Shown one piece after another: positions 34,299 to 43,138 of a stretch of DNA of 44,657 nt (the stretch's first letter is position 1; each line of letters opens with the position of its first letter). The stretch is from assembly GCA_029882395.1 (NCBI GenBank), contig JAOUKT010000021.1:1-44657 (forward strand). Reading direction: 5' to 3'. The stretch comes from Gammaproteobacteria bacterium (lineage in GTDB: Bacteria; Pseudomonadota; Gammaproteobacteria; SZUA-229). Made by a program: the position numbers and the translations under genes. Under the pieces are notes generated by a model that worked only from the letters and a program-made list of their open reading frames with translations, searched no databases and was not told where the DNA came from.

Positions 34299-35300
34299 TT
34301 ACAAATGCTTTGCAACCTTGGCGACCAGTTCCATCATGCGGTTAACATAGCCCCATTCATTATCGTACCAGGCGTATATTTTTACCTGCGTGTGATTGAT
34401 CACCATGGTAGAGAGCGCATCGATGATGGCAGAACGTGCATCGTTAACGTAATCCACTGACACCAGCGGTCTTTCTTCGTAACCCAGAATACCCTGCAAT
34501 TCATTTTCTGAGGCATCTCGAAAATAACCATTAATTTCTTCTGCGCTTACCGCCCGTGATGCTTCAAATACAAAATCGGTCAGCGATGCATTCAGCAACG
34601 GCACTCTGACCGCATGGCCATTGAGTTTGCCTTTGAGTTCAGGAAAGATCTCCGTAATCGCCTTTGCAGAACCGGTACTGGTAGGAATTAACGACTGGCC
34701 GCAGGCCCGCGCACGGCGCAGATCTTTGTGGCCTTTATCGACGATAGTTTGAGTATTCGTGATATCGTGAATAGTGGTCATGCTGCCATGCACAATGCCG
34801 ACCTTCTCCTGCATGACTTTTACCACGGGCGCGAGGCAGTTGGTGGTACAGGAAGCGGCGGTGATTAAATGATTATTTTCAGCATCATACAAATGGTCAT
34901 TAATGCCATAAACAATATTTAATGCGCCTGCCGTTGGCGCCGCTACGATGACTTTTTTAACTCCCTGATCGAAATAAGCGCTTAAGCGTTCAGGCTGCTT
35001 ATGATGCACACCCGTGGCCTCGATCACGATGTCACAGCCTGACCAGTCGGTGTCTTTAATATCTGCGAGCGAGCTATAAGCTATTATTTGCTGATCGACA
35101 ATCAGTTTGTCACTGTCTGCCGTTACATCACAGTGCCAGGTGCCGTGCACCGAATCAAACTTAAGCAAATGCGCGGATGTGTTGGCATCGGCTGCAATCT
35201 CGTTAACCTGAGCCAGCAAAAATCCGGGCTTATTCCAGCCCGCCCTGAAACCAAGACGCCCCATGCGACCGAAACCATTAATACCAACACGTATAGACAT
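34299..35300 (-). CDS. gap: ArsJ-type glyceraldehyde-3-phosphate dehydrogenase
   Basis: A 333-residue GAPDH. NAD-binding [12 protein letters not shown] (about 7), catalytic [11 protein letters not shown] (Cys151) and His178 in [10 protein letters not shown] are intact. The protein departs from glycolytic GAPDH and agrees with the arsenic-operon version I know: [50 protein letters not shown] and [20 protein letters not shown]. That enzyme uses arsenate to make 1-arseno-3-phosphoglycerate, which the permease ArsJ exports. It lies 48 bp after arsR on the same strand, consistent with an ars operon, but no arsJ follows. GAAGG seven bases before the ATG supports the start. Whether it also serves glycolysis cannot be judged. 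Confidence 0.88.
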   Translation of the reverse strand: MSIRVGINGFGRMGRLGFRAGWNKPGFLLAQVNEIAADANTSAHLLKFDSVHGTWHCDVTADSDKLIVDQQIIAYSSLADIKDTDWSGCDIVIEATGVHHKQPERLSAYFDQGVKKVIVAAPTAGALNIVYGINDHLYDAENNHLITAASCTTNCLAPVVKVMQEKVGIVHGSMTTIHDITNTQTIVDKGHKDLRRARACGQSLIPTSTGSAKAITEIFPELKGKLNGHAVRVPLLNASLTDFVFEASRAVSAEEINGYFRDASENELQGILGYEERPLVSVDYVNDARSAIIDALSTMVINHTQVKIYAWYDNEWGYVNRMMELVAKVAKHL

Positions 35301-35348
35301 ATTAAAACCTTCACTTATCTTTCAACAATTAAACACTGCTGTTTTCAT

Positions 35349-35702
35349 TCAGCCACAGCCGGCAGTCTCAGCACGATCCGGCATCGTCATTAAGGCTTCT
35401 AAATCATCGGCAAAAGGCGGCTGATTTTTATTTGCTTTTGCCGTGATGACAAATATCTGTTTGACCCAGTCAGACAATGCCGCATTAATAGAATAATAAA
35501 CCCAGCGTCCGGCACGCCGATCATTGACCAGTCCTGTATCGCGCAGTAGTGCCAGATGGCGAGATATCATCGGCTGCGACATATGCAAAGCATGCGTCAA
35601 TTCACAAACACATAATTCACCCTGGTGATGCAACAGCATCAGGCAACGCAGGCGTATTTCATTCGACAGGGTAGAAAATAAGGTATCGGTGCTGATCTCC
35701 AT
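35349..35702 (-). CDS. arsR: ArsR-family arsenic-responsive repressor
   Basis: About 117 residues from the ATG at 35702; winged-helix repressor that leaves DNA when arsenite binds. The metal motif ELCVCEL (the Cys-Val-Cys of the alpha-3 site) is present, followed by the recognition helix SQPMISRHLALLRDTGL and the wing RRAGRWVYYSI. The C-terminus ends in a Cys (AGCG). The frame is open to 35801, but the additional 33 residues would include the promoter and operator and have no family counterpart. The -10 hexamer ends six bases before the ATG, so the message is probably leaderless. Confidence 0.93.
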   Translation of the reverse strand: MEISTDTLFSTLSNEIRLRCLMLLHHQGELCVCELTHALHMSQPMISRHLALLRDTGLVNDRRAGRWVYYSINAALSDWVKQIFVITAKANKNQPPFADDLEALMTMPDRAETAGCG

Positions 35703-35708
35703 GGGCGT

Positions 35709-35737
35709 AATATATGAAAAACCATATATGTTGTCAA
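35709..35737 (-). promoter_or_regulatory. arsR promoter with ArsR operator in the spacer
   Basis: Minus-strand TTGACA (35732-35737), a 17-bp spacer and TATATT (35709-35714). An inverted repeat ATATATG-N6-CATATAT (35710-35729) occupies the spacer and overlaps the -10. It resembles the E. coli ars operator, which also holds a CATATATG core. Binding there would block RNA polymerase, giving autoregulation. Confidence 0.75.
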
Positions 35738-35941
35738 GATGCGATAGTGGATAGAACATCACAGCTGTTATTGTCATGGCAACGAATACTGGCAGACACA
35801 AACGAATGAATTAATACCGATAATAAAACTATTTTATCTGGACAGTTTTTTAGCGTTAATCTGCCTGCTTTTTGTTTGAAATCAATACCCGAATAATTAT
35901 TTATGTATTAATTTTAATTAAATAAAAAAGGAGGATTGATC

Positions 35942-36139
35942 ATGACTATTTTAACAGCTGTTATGATTCTGGCGATGCTGGCAACAGTCATTGCATTGGG
36001 AATGGGCGTGGTGTCTATGGCTCATGGTGGTGAGTTCGACAAAAAACACAGTGAACAGTTTATGTTTGCCCGTATCAGCTTACAGGGTCTGACACTCGTT
36101 CTCTTGCTGATTGCTGTCATCGTCTCCGCCATGTCATAG
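35942..36139 (+). CDS. HIG1-like twin-transmembrane small protein
   Basis: A 65-residue inner-membrane protein with two hydrophobic spans (about 2-25 and 45-64) around a short loop containing GGEFDKKHSEQFMFARI and LQG. That arrangement, with the FARISLQG motif, is the pattern of bacterial HIG1-domain (twin transmembrane) proteins associated with respiratory complexes in related families. The ATG at 35942 is fixed by AAGGAGG (35928-35934) seven bases upstream. It stands alone between arsR (divergent) and a strong hairpin. The function in bacteria is not established. Confidence 0.75.
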   Translation: MTILTAVMILAMLATVIALGMGVVSMAHGGEFDKKHSEQFMFARISLQGLTLVLLLIAVIVSAMS

Positions 36140-36144
36140 TTTTT

Positions 36145-36183
36145 TTAATAAATGCTGATCAATACATTGACAGCATTTATTAA
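36145..36183 (+). other. Long hairpin after the HIG1-like gene
   Basis: A 13-bp perfect stem (36145-36157 with 36171-36183) continues past a single bulged A into TCAA/TTGA, leaving a four-base loop: 17 pairs in all. No T tract follows on either strand, so it is not a typical intrinsic terminator, though it lies five bases after the stop. A second small hairpin, TTAACCG/CGGTTAA, is at 36193-36213. Nothing else is seen to 36361. Confidence 0.75.
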
Positions 36184-36361
36184 GCGATGGCATTAACCGT
36201 TGATTGCGGTTAACGCATGGCTGGGTCAGCTACATTATTTTCAAGTCACACTCAGTGTTCAGGCTGAGCTGCTGCTTGTGCACTTAAGCCGAAATACCAT
36301 CGGGAGATAGAAAGCGAAAAGTTAAGTACCGGCAAACAGTCGTTAACTGACAATATAAATA

Positions 36362-38515
36362 TTATTTTATAACAGTGTAATTTTCTTCCTGACCGGCTAT
36401 CACCTGAGCGCATAATGCGTTGAGTTTTTTTAAACTTTCTTCAACGCCCTGATAATCTTTTTCAGCGAGCAGGCATTCTATTTCTTTTGACACATCGGTT
36501 AGCAGCGGATAACCAAAGCCGCCGCCCAGACCTTTTAACTGATGAATCTGTTCAGAAAAAACCTGCCAGTCTGCTTTTGAATACGCCTGATTAATGGCTT
36601 GCTGGATTTCTGGCAGCCGCCGTATAAAAGCATTGACGACGTCAATAAATTCAGGCTCTTGCACCAGCAAGCTGGAGGTGATTGCAGCGCCTTTTTCGTC
36701 TCTTGCTGCTGATGCCTCAAGATAGCGACTGATAATGGCATACAGATGTGCCTGGTCAATGGGTTTACTGACAAAGCCGGAAAAGCCGGCCGCCATGCAT
36801 TGCTCTTTGTCTTTTTGCATTGCATTAGCCGTCATAGCCACCACCGGCTTATCGTAAGCCTTACGCTGAAGCGCTTGCAGGGCTTCAAAGCCTCCCATAA
36901 CCGGCATTTGAATATCCAGAAAAACAAGATCAAAATGCGACTCCGAGGCCACCTCTACCGCTCTTTTTCCGTTTTCAACAACAACCAGATCAGCACCGGT
37001 TTTTTTGACAAGCATTTTAACAAGAGCCTGAATGTCTTTATTATCCTCTGCCAATAATATTCGGCCTTTAACAGCAGGACAGTGGCTCACAGTGCTTATA
37101 TTTTTATCATAGCCCGCATCATAGTCCGCCTCATAGATATAGTCTTTTTCATCCACATTTCCTATTTTAATGCGAACCGAAAACCGACTGCCTTGATTCG
37201 GCACACTTTCAACTGCCAGCTCGCCACCCAGCAGCATTGTCAACTGGTTTGATAATGTCAGGCCCAGTCCGCTGCCGCCGTATTTTCGTGTCGTCGAGCT
37301 GTCAGCCTGCTGGAAGGGATTAAATATAACGGCCTGTTGTTGTTCCGTCAGGCCGATGCCGCTATCGACAACATCAAACTGTAAATAACCTGTCGCGCAC
37401 TGATACGAGACGTTGATAAAAACATGACCTTTGTCTGTGAACCTGACGGCATTCGAACACAAGTTCAATAAAATCTGTTTCAGTCTCAACTGATCCGTCG
37501 TGATGATTCCCGGCAACGGAAAACGATTGTTAATACCAAAACTCAAGGCTTTTTCCTGCGCCAGCACATTCACAAATTCTTTTACTTCATGAAGCACATC
37601 AATCAGCCTGACCGGTCTTATTTCAAGAGCGACTTTACCCGCTTCGATTTTTGAAAGATCAAGAATATCGTTAATGATACGCAGCAAATGCTCGCCGCTA
37701 TGAATAATCGTATTGATTGCCTGATACCTTTCATTCACAGACTGCTTTAAATCGAGACTTGCCTCGGCAAAACCGATGATGGCCGTTAAAGGTGTGCGAA
37801 TCTCGTGACTCATGTTCGCAAGGAAATCGCTTTTAGCCTGATTGGCCTGCATGGCTTCGTCTCGCGCCTGATTAATATCGACCGCCTGATCTCTCAGCGT
37901 CTGTTTCTGGTTCTGCAGTTTAGTCACCAGTGATGACAATATGATCGAAGCCCAGACCATTATCCAGAGCAGCAGCACGCCAGATATTATTAACGGCACA
38001 CCAAAGAATTCCTGCGTTTCTTTCAATGCAGATGTCGAAAGAGCATACACAGCAACTGTATAATAGCTATTCTTGTCCTCAGTTAAAATCGCTTGCTTTA
38101 GCCAGAAATGTATCTTGCCCTGCGCTTCATACTGGCCTTCGCTGTCATTGCGCTTTTGATTCAGGTTTTTTATCAGGCTGTCGGCTGCCAGGCTTGCATC
38201 TGGCTGATTCGTGTTGGCGCTACTGTGATAAAACTCTGGCACCTGATCCCGGTCACTGACAATCGCAAACATCAATGCAGGCTGATTTGTCTGCTTACTA
38301 TTAAAACGCAGTAACTTTCGGAAATAATCCAGTCCTGATGAGTCTGAATCAGCCTGACTTACAAGCTGTTCAGACAGGCTACGAAATGCATTTTTCTGAA
38401 GAAAATGTTTATAGCTGATTGCTTTATCGTAAATCACATGCGTAAACAAAGACAAACCAATCGCTGTAATGATGACAGAGACCGTTATAAAACGAGCCCT
38501 TACTGATATGGCCAA
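36362..38515 (-). CDS. Hybrid histidine kinase with receiver and HPt domains
   Basis: A 717-residue phosphorelay kinase with all steps in one chain. TM1 (about 8-28), periplasmic region of about 145 residues, TM2 (about 172-196), coiled coil, HisKA FLANMSHEIRTPLTAIIGFA (His237), HATPase (NLCSNAVRFT with Asn355, DSGIGL, GGSGLGLT), receiver (about 485-600; LLAEDNKD, phospho-acceptor Asp534 in VFLDIQMPVMGG, Lys in FVSKPID) and C-terminal HPt (about 615-710; QIHQLKGLGGGFGYP, His658). The layout is BarA/ArcB-like, without a visible PAS or HAMP. No cognate DNA-binding regulator is beside it. It is co-transcribed with the DUF2892 gene, six bases upstream. Confidence 0.94.
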   Translation of the reverse strand: MAISVRARFITVSVIITAIGLSLFTHVIYDKAISYKHFLQKNAFRSLSEQLVSQADSDSSGLDYFRKLLRFNSKQTNQPALMFAIVSDRDQVPEFYHSSANTNQPDASLAADSLIKNLNQKRNDSEGQYEAQGKIHFWLKQAILTEDKNSYYTVAVYALSTSALKETQEFFGVPLIISGVLLLWIMVWASIILSSLVTKLQNQKQTLRDQAVDINQARDEAMQANQAKSDFLANMSHEIRTPLTAIIGFAEASLDLKQSVNERYQAINTIIHSGEHLLRIINDILDLSKIEAGKVALEIRPVRLIDVLHEVKEFVNVLAQEKALSFGINNRFPLPGIITTDQLRLKQILLNLCSNAVRFTDKGHVFINVSYQCATGYLQFDVVDSGIGLTEQQQAVIFNPFQQADSSTTRKYGGSGLGLTLSNQLTMLLGGELAVESVPNQGSRFSVRIKIGNVDEKDYIYEADYDAGYDKNISTVSHCPAVKGRILLAEDNKDIQALVKMLVKKTGADLVVVENGKRAVEVASESHFDLVFLDIQMPVMGGFEALQALQRKAYDKPVVAMTANAMQKDKEQCMAAGFSGFVSKPIDQAHLYAIISRYLEASAARDEKGAAITSSLLVQEPEFIDVVNAFIRRLPEIQQAINQAYSKADWQVFSEQIHQLKGLGGGFGYPLLTDVSKEIECLLAEKDYQGVEESLKKLNALCAQVIAGQEENYTVIK

Positions 38516-38521
38516 TAAAAC

Positions 38522-38758
38522 TTACCGGTTTTCAGTTTTTGACGCGGTGCTGACATTACCTAAAGTATAAAGCGGGCAGAAGGCAATATAGGCAAAAGCG
38601 ATAGAGATCACACCAAATACGCCGACGATGGACGCGATTGCCACACTGCCTATCAATGACTGATCAATAAAACCGAGATAAATCATGGCTAAGCCCATTA
38701 GAATACGGATCACCCGATCCACATTGCCCATATTACGTTTCTCAAATCGTTTAAGCAC
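38522..38758 (-). CDS. DUF2892 (YgaP-like) inner-membrane protein
   Basis: A 78-residue protein with two hydrophobic spans (about 15-29 and 38-61) and the pattern of DUF2892: N-terminal GNVDRVIRILMGLAMI and C-terminal FCPLYTLGNV with a conserved Cys-Pro. In YgaP this module accompanies a rhodanese; here it stands alone. The start is GTG at 38758 with AGGGG six bases upstream; an ATG nine codons inside has a weaker site. It lies six bases before the hybrid kinase and could modulate it. Function of the isolated module is unknown. Confidence 0.85.
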   Translation of the reverse strand: MLKRFEKRNMGNVDRVIRILMGLAMIYLGFIDQSLIGSVAIASIVGVFGVISIAFAYIAFCPLYTLGNVSTASKTENR

Positions 38759-39052
38759 ACAATACCCCTATTTAAACTAAGTCTATATTACTGTTAAAGT
38801 ATAGGACTTTATCATTATTTATCCAGCTGATATTTAACCTGTGTATCAATACACACATACGAGCAAAAGCTTCGAATAGTCAGCCAGCATTTGTTGCTCA
38901 CAGATGTTCCGGCATGCTTTATTTCCGGTGCCATAAACCTGATCCCGCCCACAGCAGTCTCTGCTGCATCACTTAGCTGTCGCTTAATGCTCGCTTTAGG
39001 AGTGCTGAATATCGCTGTCAGTTTTTTTGCGATAGCGCTGACTATTGGCTGG

Positions 39053-39583
39053 TTAATTTTTATTTTTTATCTTTGCGTTATCGCGTCTCTGCTTTTTTAG
39101 CTGCGACAAAAAAATGATTAACAATGCGCAGACCACGCCCAGTAAAATGGCGAACAGATCGGCCACATCAAATCGCCCGTATAATAAATAATCACGCGTA
39201 TTCTGCAGAACAGGAATGCCTTTAAACCAGCCAGGTATATAACCTGCTATTTGAACGGCAATGAGTTGATGCTGGGCCAGTTCAAACAGGCCATCAATAA
39301 ATAACCAGATAAGGCAAACGCCCACAGCCACCCTGAAGCTGCTATTGATTATGCCGACACTGATTAAACTAAAAGCGAAGGCGTGTAAAAAGGCCGGCAT
39401 GTGATAACCGCTCAATCCGAAGACAAAGGGCCCGCCATTATATTGACTGAGTAACTCCGGAACAAAATAGACCTGTGACGGTGGCCGGTCCACTAGGTAC
39501 ACGATTACCCCCAATACAAGTGCCGCCACACCCACACCGATCAGCCAGTCGTTAAACCTTGCTTTGTTATGTTCTAACAGCAT
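39053..39583 (-). CDS. Integral membrane protein of unknown function
   Basis: About 176 residues from the ATG at 39583 (AGGG ten bases upstream); the frame opens earlier to 39661 but that part is not family-like. Four to five hydrophobic spans are visible (about 12-30, 52-70, 76-94, 128-150), with DWLIGVGVAALVLGVIVYLV first and YGRFDVADLFAILLGVVCAL last, then a Lys/Arg-rich C-terminus. The final D-x-A-D-x-x-A-x-x-x-G stretch recalls VanZ-like proteins, but I would not assign that family. The neighbouring genes give no functional hint. Confidence 0.6.
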   Translation of the reverse strand: MLLEHNKARFNDWLIGVGVAALVLGVIVYLVDRPPSQVYFVPELLSQYNGGPFVFGLSGYHMPAFLHAFAFSLISVGIINSSFRVAVGVCLIWLFIDGLFELAQHQLIAVQIAGYIPGWFKGIPVLQNTRDYLLYGRFDVADLFAILLGVVCALLIIFLSQLKKQRRDNAKIKNKN

Positions 39584-39756
39584 TTTTAAATAACCCTGAC
39601 TTAAAGCCGTTGATGGTCTCAGCGCTACTTTGTTAGCCGCACCAACGCCGGGACGAAACACACTTTATTTTATTCCCCCCTTACTCTATGGGAGCAAGCT
39701 TTCATCATGCGCTATGGCATTAACGATAACAGCCACTGGCTTGGCCGTGGCTTTGA

Positions 39757-42606
39757 TTACGGATTCAGCTCACAGCTATTGTCACCATCATAAAAATTGA
39801 GCACGGTTGTCACCCCCGCAGCAATGGCAATGCCGTCGCAATTGCCATTGCCTGAATCGGCACCTGTCGCATCGCGCATTTTTACCCTGTCGTAGCTAAT
39901 TGCCGCCGGTAACGCGACCCTGTAACTGCCATCGCTTTTCGTACGCACCTGTAAAAACCTGTCCGCAAGCGTGGTGCCTCCATCCCGCACCTGAACGCGG
40001 AAATTGGCTATCGGTGTTGTGGTGCTGCCTGAGCTGTCTGCATATACTTTGCCCTTTAGCATGCCACCATCGGGCAATGAATACGTTGCCAGATCCACCA
40101 CCTCACCTGTTGAAATAATATTAACCGGGTCACCGCTCAGCAAACGCGTTTGATTGATGTAGATAATGCCTGCCACCGTCGATTCGCGTGTGATTCGAGC
40201 TTCCAGTAAATGCGCTGCTATCAGCTCAGAATAGACAGTGAAGACACCATAGCTGTCGCTTTCACCATAGCCCAGAAACTCGCCTGCAGGATCGTATAAC
40301 CTCATCGTCACATGCCCGACCGGCAACGAACTGCTGTCTGCAAGCTGACCGGTTATTGTGCTCACCGCCGCGTTAAAATCGACCGCCTGACTGCTGCTAA
40401 GGTCTACAGCCAGGCGACGTTGTCCGTAGGCATAGAGGTCATAGCTACCGGCTTTTAACCAGATATTGTAATCACCGTTTCGATCTGTACTGTCACTTAG
40501 CGAAAAAGTACCTCCGGCAATATGCACCCTGACGCGCGTGTTCACTACCGGGCTGCCATCGTTAATATTGCCACTGAGCTGGCTACCATTTTCGAGTTCA
40601 AAATCAATCGTCACTTCATCACCGGCACTCGCCGATACCGAGAGGCCAAAGTTAGGGTTTTTACTGCCTCCCAGTCCATTATAAATTTCAGAGCCATAAG
40701 GGCTCGTGGTTTTGTTGACAGCTGTCAACAGATAGTTACCAGGAATAACATTTACCTGATAGGAACCATCCGCCTCTACAACAGCTGATGCCAGTTGTCT
40801 TCCTGTATCGTAATCGCGCACATTGACCCGTGCACCTTCTACCGCCAGCAGGCTGCCACTGGATTTGACTGTACCGCGAATACGCGCACCCGGCTCAAGC
40901 GTGAAGTCGACAGCCATCACCGGGCTTGTATTGGCTACCGAGATTTTTATGGCTTCAAACTTGGTGTAACTGGTGCCACTGCCGAGCCACTCACTGGCAG
41001 AACGTTCGATATCATCGCTGTCAGTCGTGCGGTTGATGGCACCAATAATATATTCGCCACTAAAGTTGCCCCCATCAGGATCGGCCACACCCTGCACCGG
41101 CACATTGAGACAATAATCGCCACTGGCATTGGTGTAGGTTCTGGCTCTTGTAAGCCAGTCATCATAGTCCTGCACAACCATCAGAATTCCCTGCAACGAC
41201 ACCGCCGTCGCCGATGTTACCTTGCCACAGATCTGGCCGCTGGCTAGCTTGCTTCTGAGCACATTGTATTGCCCGACCAGACTTTCTGCTTTGCTGAACA
41301 GGCTATTGGACAGGACCGTTGCATTAAGACCAGCCGCATCAATCTGAGTCACCAGTTCGGCAATGTCTTGCTGCATTTCGCTCACTTCCTGAGTACTGAT
41401 CTGGGCATAATTTGAAATCAGTGAAGTGACCATCTTGCTGGTCGCGTCGGTGGATGGATCAACATTAATATGAGTACTGACAATGCGACTGTCGATCTGC
41501 TCGGTTGCGCCTGAGGCGCGCACAATATACTGAACATGAGGCGCATCGATCGGTGCCAGCAAGGTGAAAGTACCTAAACTATCCGTCGTGCTGCTGCTGA
41601 CCGGTGTTGTGCTAAGCAGATCACCGTTGCTATCTAGCGAGTAAACAGCCACCGTTGCCCCGCCAACAGGTGTTGTCAGATTACTGATCGCTGCATCCGC
41701 CTGACTGCCAAAAACTGCCGCGTAGAGCCGCTGTAACAGACCTGGCTTTTTATAAGCGAGACTACCATTGGGAGCAAACACCGTACCCGTCACCGTAATA
41801 GAATCGTTATCAATAACAGTCACCGTTGCCGTCTTGTTAGCACCTAATGTGGCGTTTACAGCATTGCTTAAGGTCACGTTAAAGGCTTCTACAAGCTCGA
41901 CGGCGCTATCGTTAGCAATGCTAACCGTGAATGTTTTCGATGCCGCATCACCATCTGCCCAGCTCAGGGTTCCGCTAGTGGCGGTATAGTCAGAGGCTGC
42001 CAGTGCCGTATTGTCTGAGGTGGCATAGTCGACACTTGCCGCGCCACTGCTGCCGCCTGAGCGCTCAACAGATATGTTAACGGTGGCATCCAGCCCCTCT
42101 GTAACACTGTAGCCAGTACTGCCAAGCTGCAATGAACTGAGTGCGTCATTATCGCTAATGCTAATAGTCGCGCTGCTGTTTGCTCCCAGACTCGCTACCT
42201 GAGCGTTACTGAGAGTAAAGGTGAAATGTTCTGTTGTTTCAACGGCACTATCGTCAACGATAGCAATGCTGACAGTTTTTGCCGCGTCATCGCCATCAGC
42301 CCAGTTCAAGCTACCACTGACGGAACTGTAGTCGGCGGGAGCCGTTGCTGTACCATCCGAGCTTGTGTAGTCAACACTGACATCACCGTCTTTGCCTGCT
42401 GTTCGGGTCACGGTGACGGTAACTGAGGGATTGCTACCTTCGACAGCACTGTATGCAGTATTCTCTAATTGCAAAGTTCCGGGTTCAGAGCCGTTGCCAT
42501 TGCCGCTTGAAGCAATGATGCTTAATACACCCAGCATAAAAATAAAGATAATAGCGAATGATTTTTGTAACTGTTTTGCAGCCAGACAACTTGTAAACGG
42601 GTTCAT
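39757..42606 (-). CDS. Large surface/secreted protein with two Calx-beta repeats
   Basis: A 949-residue exported protein. The N-terminus (about 15-36) is a signal-like helix ending IIASSGNGNG, lacking the lipobox Cys. Two Calx-beta domains follow (about 45-153 and 155-267), each with YSAVEG/YSVTEG, a VDYxxSD segment, ADYxxxSGxLxWADGD and an acidic ISDND/VIDND end, typical of calcium-binding adhesion modules. After a helical middle (about 385-455) come several carboxypeptidase-regulatory-like beta domains with GTVKSSG, YQVNVIPGNYLLTAV and YNIWLKAGSYDLYAYG. No sorting tag or C-terminal anchor is evident; the end is CELNP. AAGGAGG lies upstream of the ATG. An adhesin or matrix role is inferred. 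Confidence 0.85.
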   Translation of the reverse strand: MNPFTSCLAAKQLQKSFAIIFIFMLGVLSIIASSGNGNGSEPGTLQLENTAYSAVEGSNPSVTVTVTRTAGKDGDVSVDYTSSDGTATAPADYSSVSGSLNWADGDDAAKTVSIAIVDDSAVETTEHFTFTLSNAQVASLGANSSATISISDNDALSSLQLGSTGYSVTEGLDATVNISVERSGGSSGAASVDYATSDNTALAASDYTATSGTLSWADGDAASKTFTVSIANDSAVELVEAFNVTLSNAVNATLGANKTATVTVIDNDSITVTGTVFAPNGSLAYKKPGLLQRLYAAVFGSQADAAISNLTTPVGGATVAVYSLDSNGDLLSTTPVSSSTTDSLGTFTLLAPIDAPHVQYIVRASGATEQIDSRIVSTHINVDPSTDATSKMVTSLISNYAQISTQEVSEMQQDIAELVTQIDAAGLNATVLSNSLFSKAESLVGQYNVLRSKLASGQICGKVTSATAVSLQGILMVVQDYDDWLTRARTYTNASGDYCLNVPVQGVADPDGGNFSGEYIIGAINRTTDSDDIERSASEWLGSGTSYTKFEAIKISVANTSPVMAVDFTLEPGARIRGTVKSSGSLLAVEGARVNVRDYDTGRQLASAVVEADGSYQVNVIPGNYLLTAVNKTTSPYGSEIYNGLGGSKNPNFGLSVSASAGDEVTIDFELENGSQLSGNINDGSPVVNTRVRVHIAGGTFSLSDSTDRNGDYNIWLKAGSYDLYAYGQRRLAVDLSSSQAVDFNAAVSTITGQLADSSSLPVGHVTMRLYDPAGEFLGYGESDSYGVFTVYSELIAAHLLEARITRESTVAGIIYINQTRLLSGDPVNIISTGEVVDLATYSLPDGGMLKGKVYADSSGSTTTPIANFRVQVRDGGTTLADRFLQVRTKSDGSYRVALPAAISYDRVKMRDATGADSGNGNCDGIAIAAGVTTVLNFYDGDNSCELNP

Positions 42607-43138
42607 GATGTCATCCTCCTTTAGACGATCAACTGCACCTTGTTTACAATATTCTTAGCGTTCTCTTTTTCCTTCTTCTTATTTTTATTAATTTCGCAGA
42701 CAACTTATTTCTTTATTTTCTCAGCCACCCTGCCTATAGCAATAGCTGCAGACAATTAATGTTGCCATATGGTTTTTAATTAGCTTTGAGGTGATATTAT
42801 CAACAGCTTTAACCCTGACATAGTCAGCAACCCCAGGCTTACCAGCTAAGAACATTAAATAGTGAACAAAGCACACCATTACAACACTCCCTAAAAATCC
42901 TCTAAGCATCATTTGCAATAACAATTTTTTAGTAGTATCTGATAAAAGTATAAATAAAACATGATCAGGATTATTGATTCACATCAAGCCAGTTGAGATC
43001 AGGCAAAGACACTTATTCAAATTTTATTATGACCACCAGTAACGCGGGCTGGCGTTTATCGGGCCCGGGGTTAGCGGTGCATTACGGCCCTGGTTTCAGC
43101 TGACTTTTCAGGCCCTTATTGCGCATTAAAACCGTCAG
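42607..43138. other. Intergenic region between the Calx-beta and OMPLA genes
   Basis: 532 bp without a supported gene. The part near 42607 carries the AAGGAGG ribosome-binding site for the Calx-beta gene. The section 42650-43020 is AT-rich and should contain its promoter, though no hexamer pair stands out. From 43029 GC content rises, with a 24-codon frame and an AGCTGAC/GTCAGCT inverted repeat (43098-43104 with 43134-43140) that spans the OMPLA stop codon and may help end transcription. Confidence 0.6.

Noticed and set aside
38891..39100. A hydrophobic 69-codon plus-strand frame between DUF2892 and the unknown membrane gene
   Set aside because: No ribosome-binding site, and its 3' end overlaps the opposite-strand gene; hydrophobicity alone is not enough. 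The 38759-39052 gap otherwise shows nothing.
40522..41247. Plus-strand frames antisense to the Calx-beta gene
   Set aside because: They are shadows of a repetitive, Thr/Ser-rich coding sequence on the other strand.
42721..42924. A 67-codon minus-strand frame with a hydrophobic start
   Set aside because: No Shine-Dalgarno sequence, no recognised family, AT-rich intergenic setting.
43029..43103. A 24-codon plus-strand frame starting MTTSNAGWRLSG
   Set aside because: Too short and unsupported; the region's higher GC content could equally be a degraded gene fragment or part of the OMPLA 3' region.
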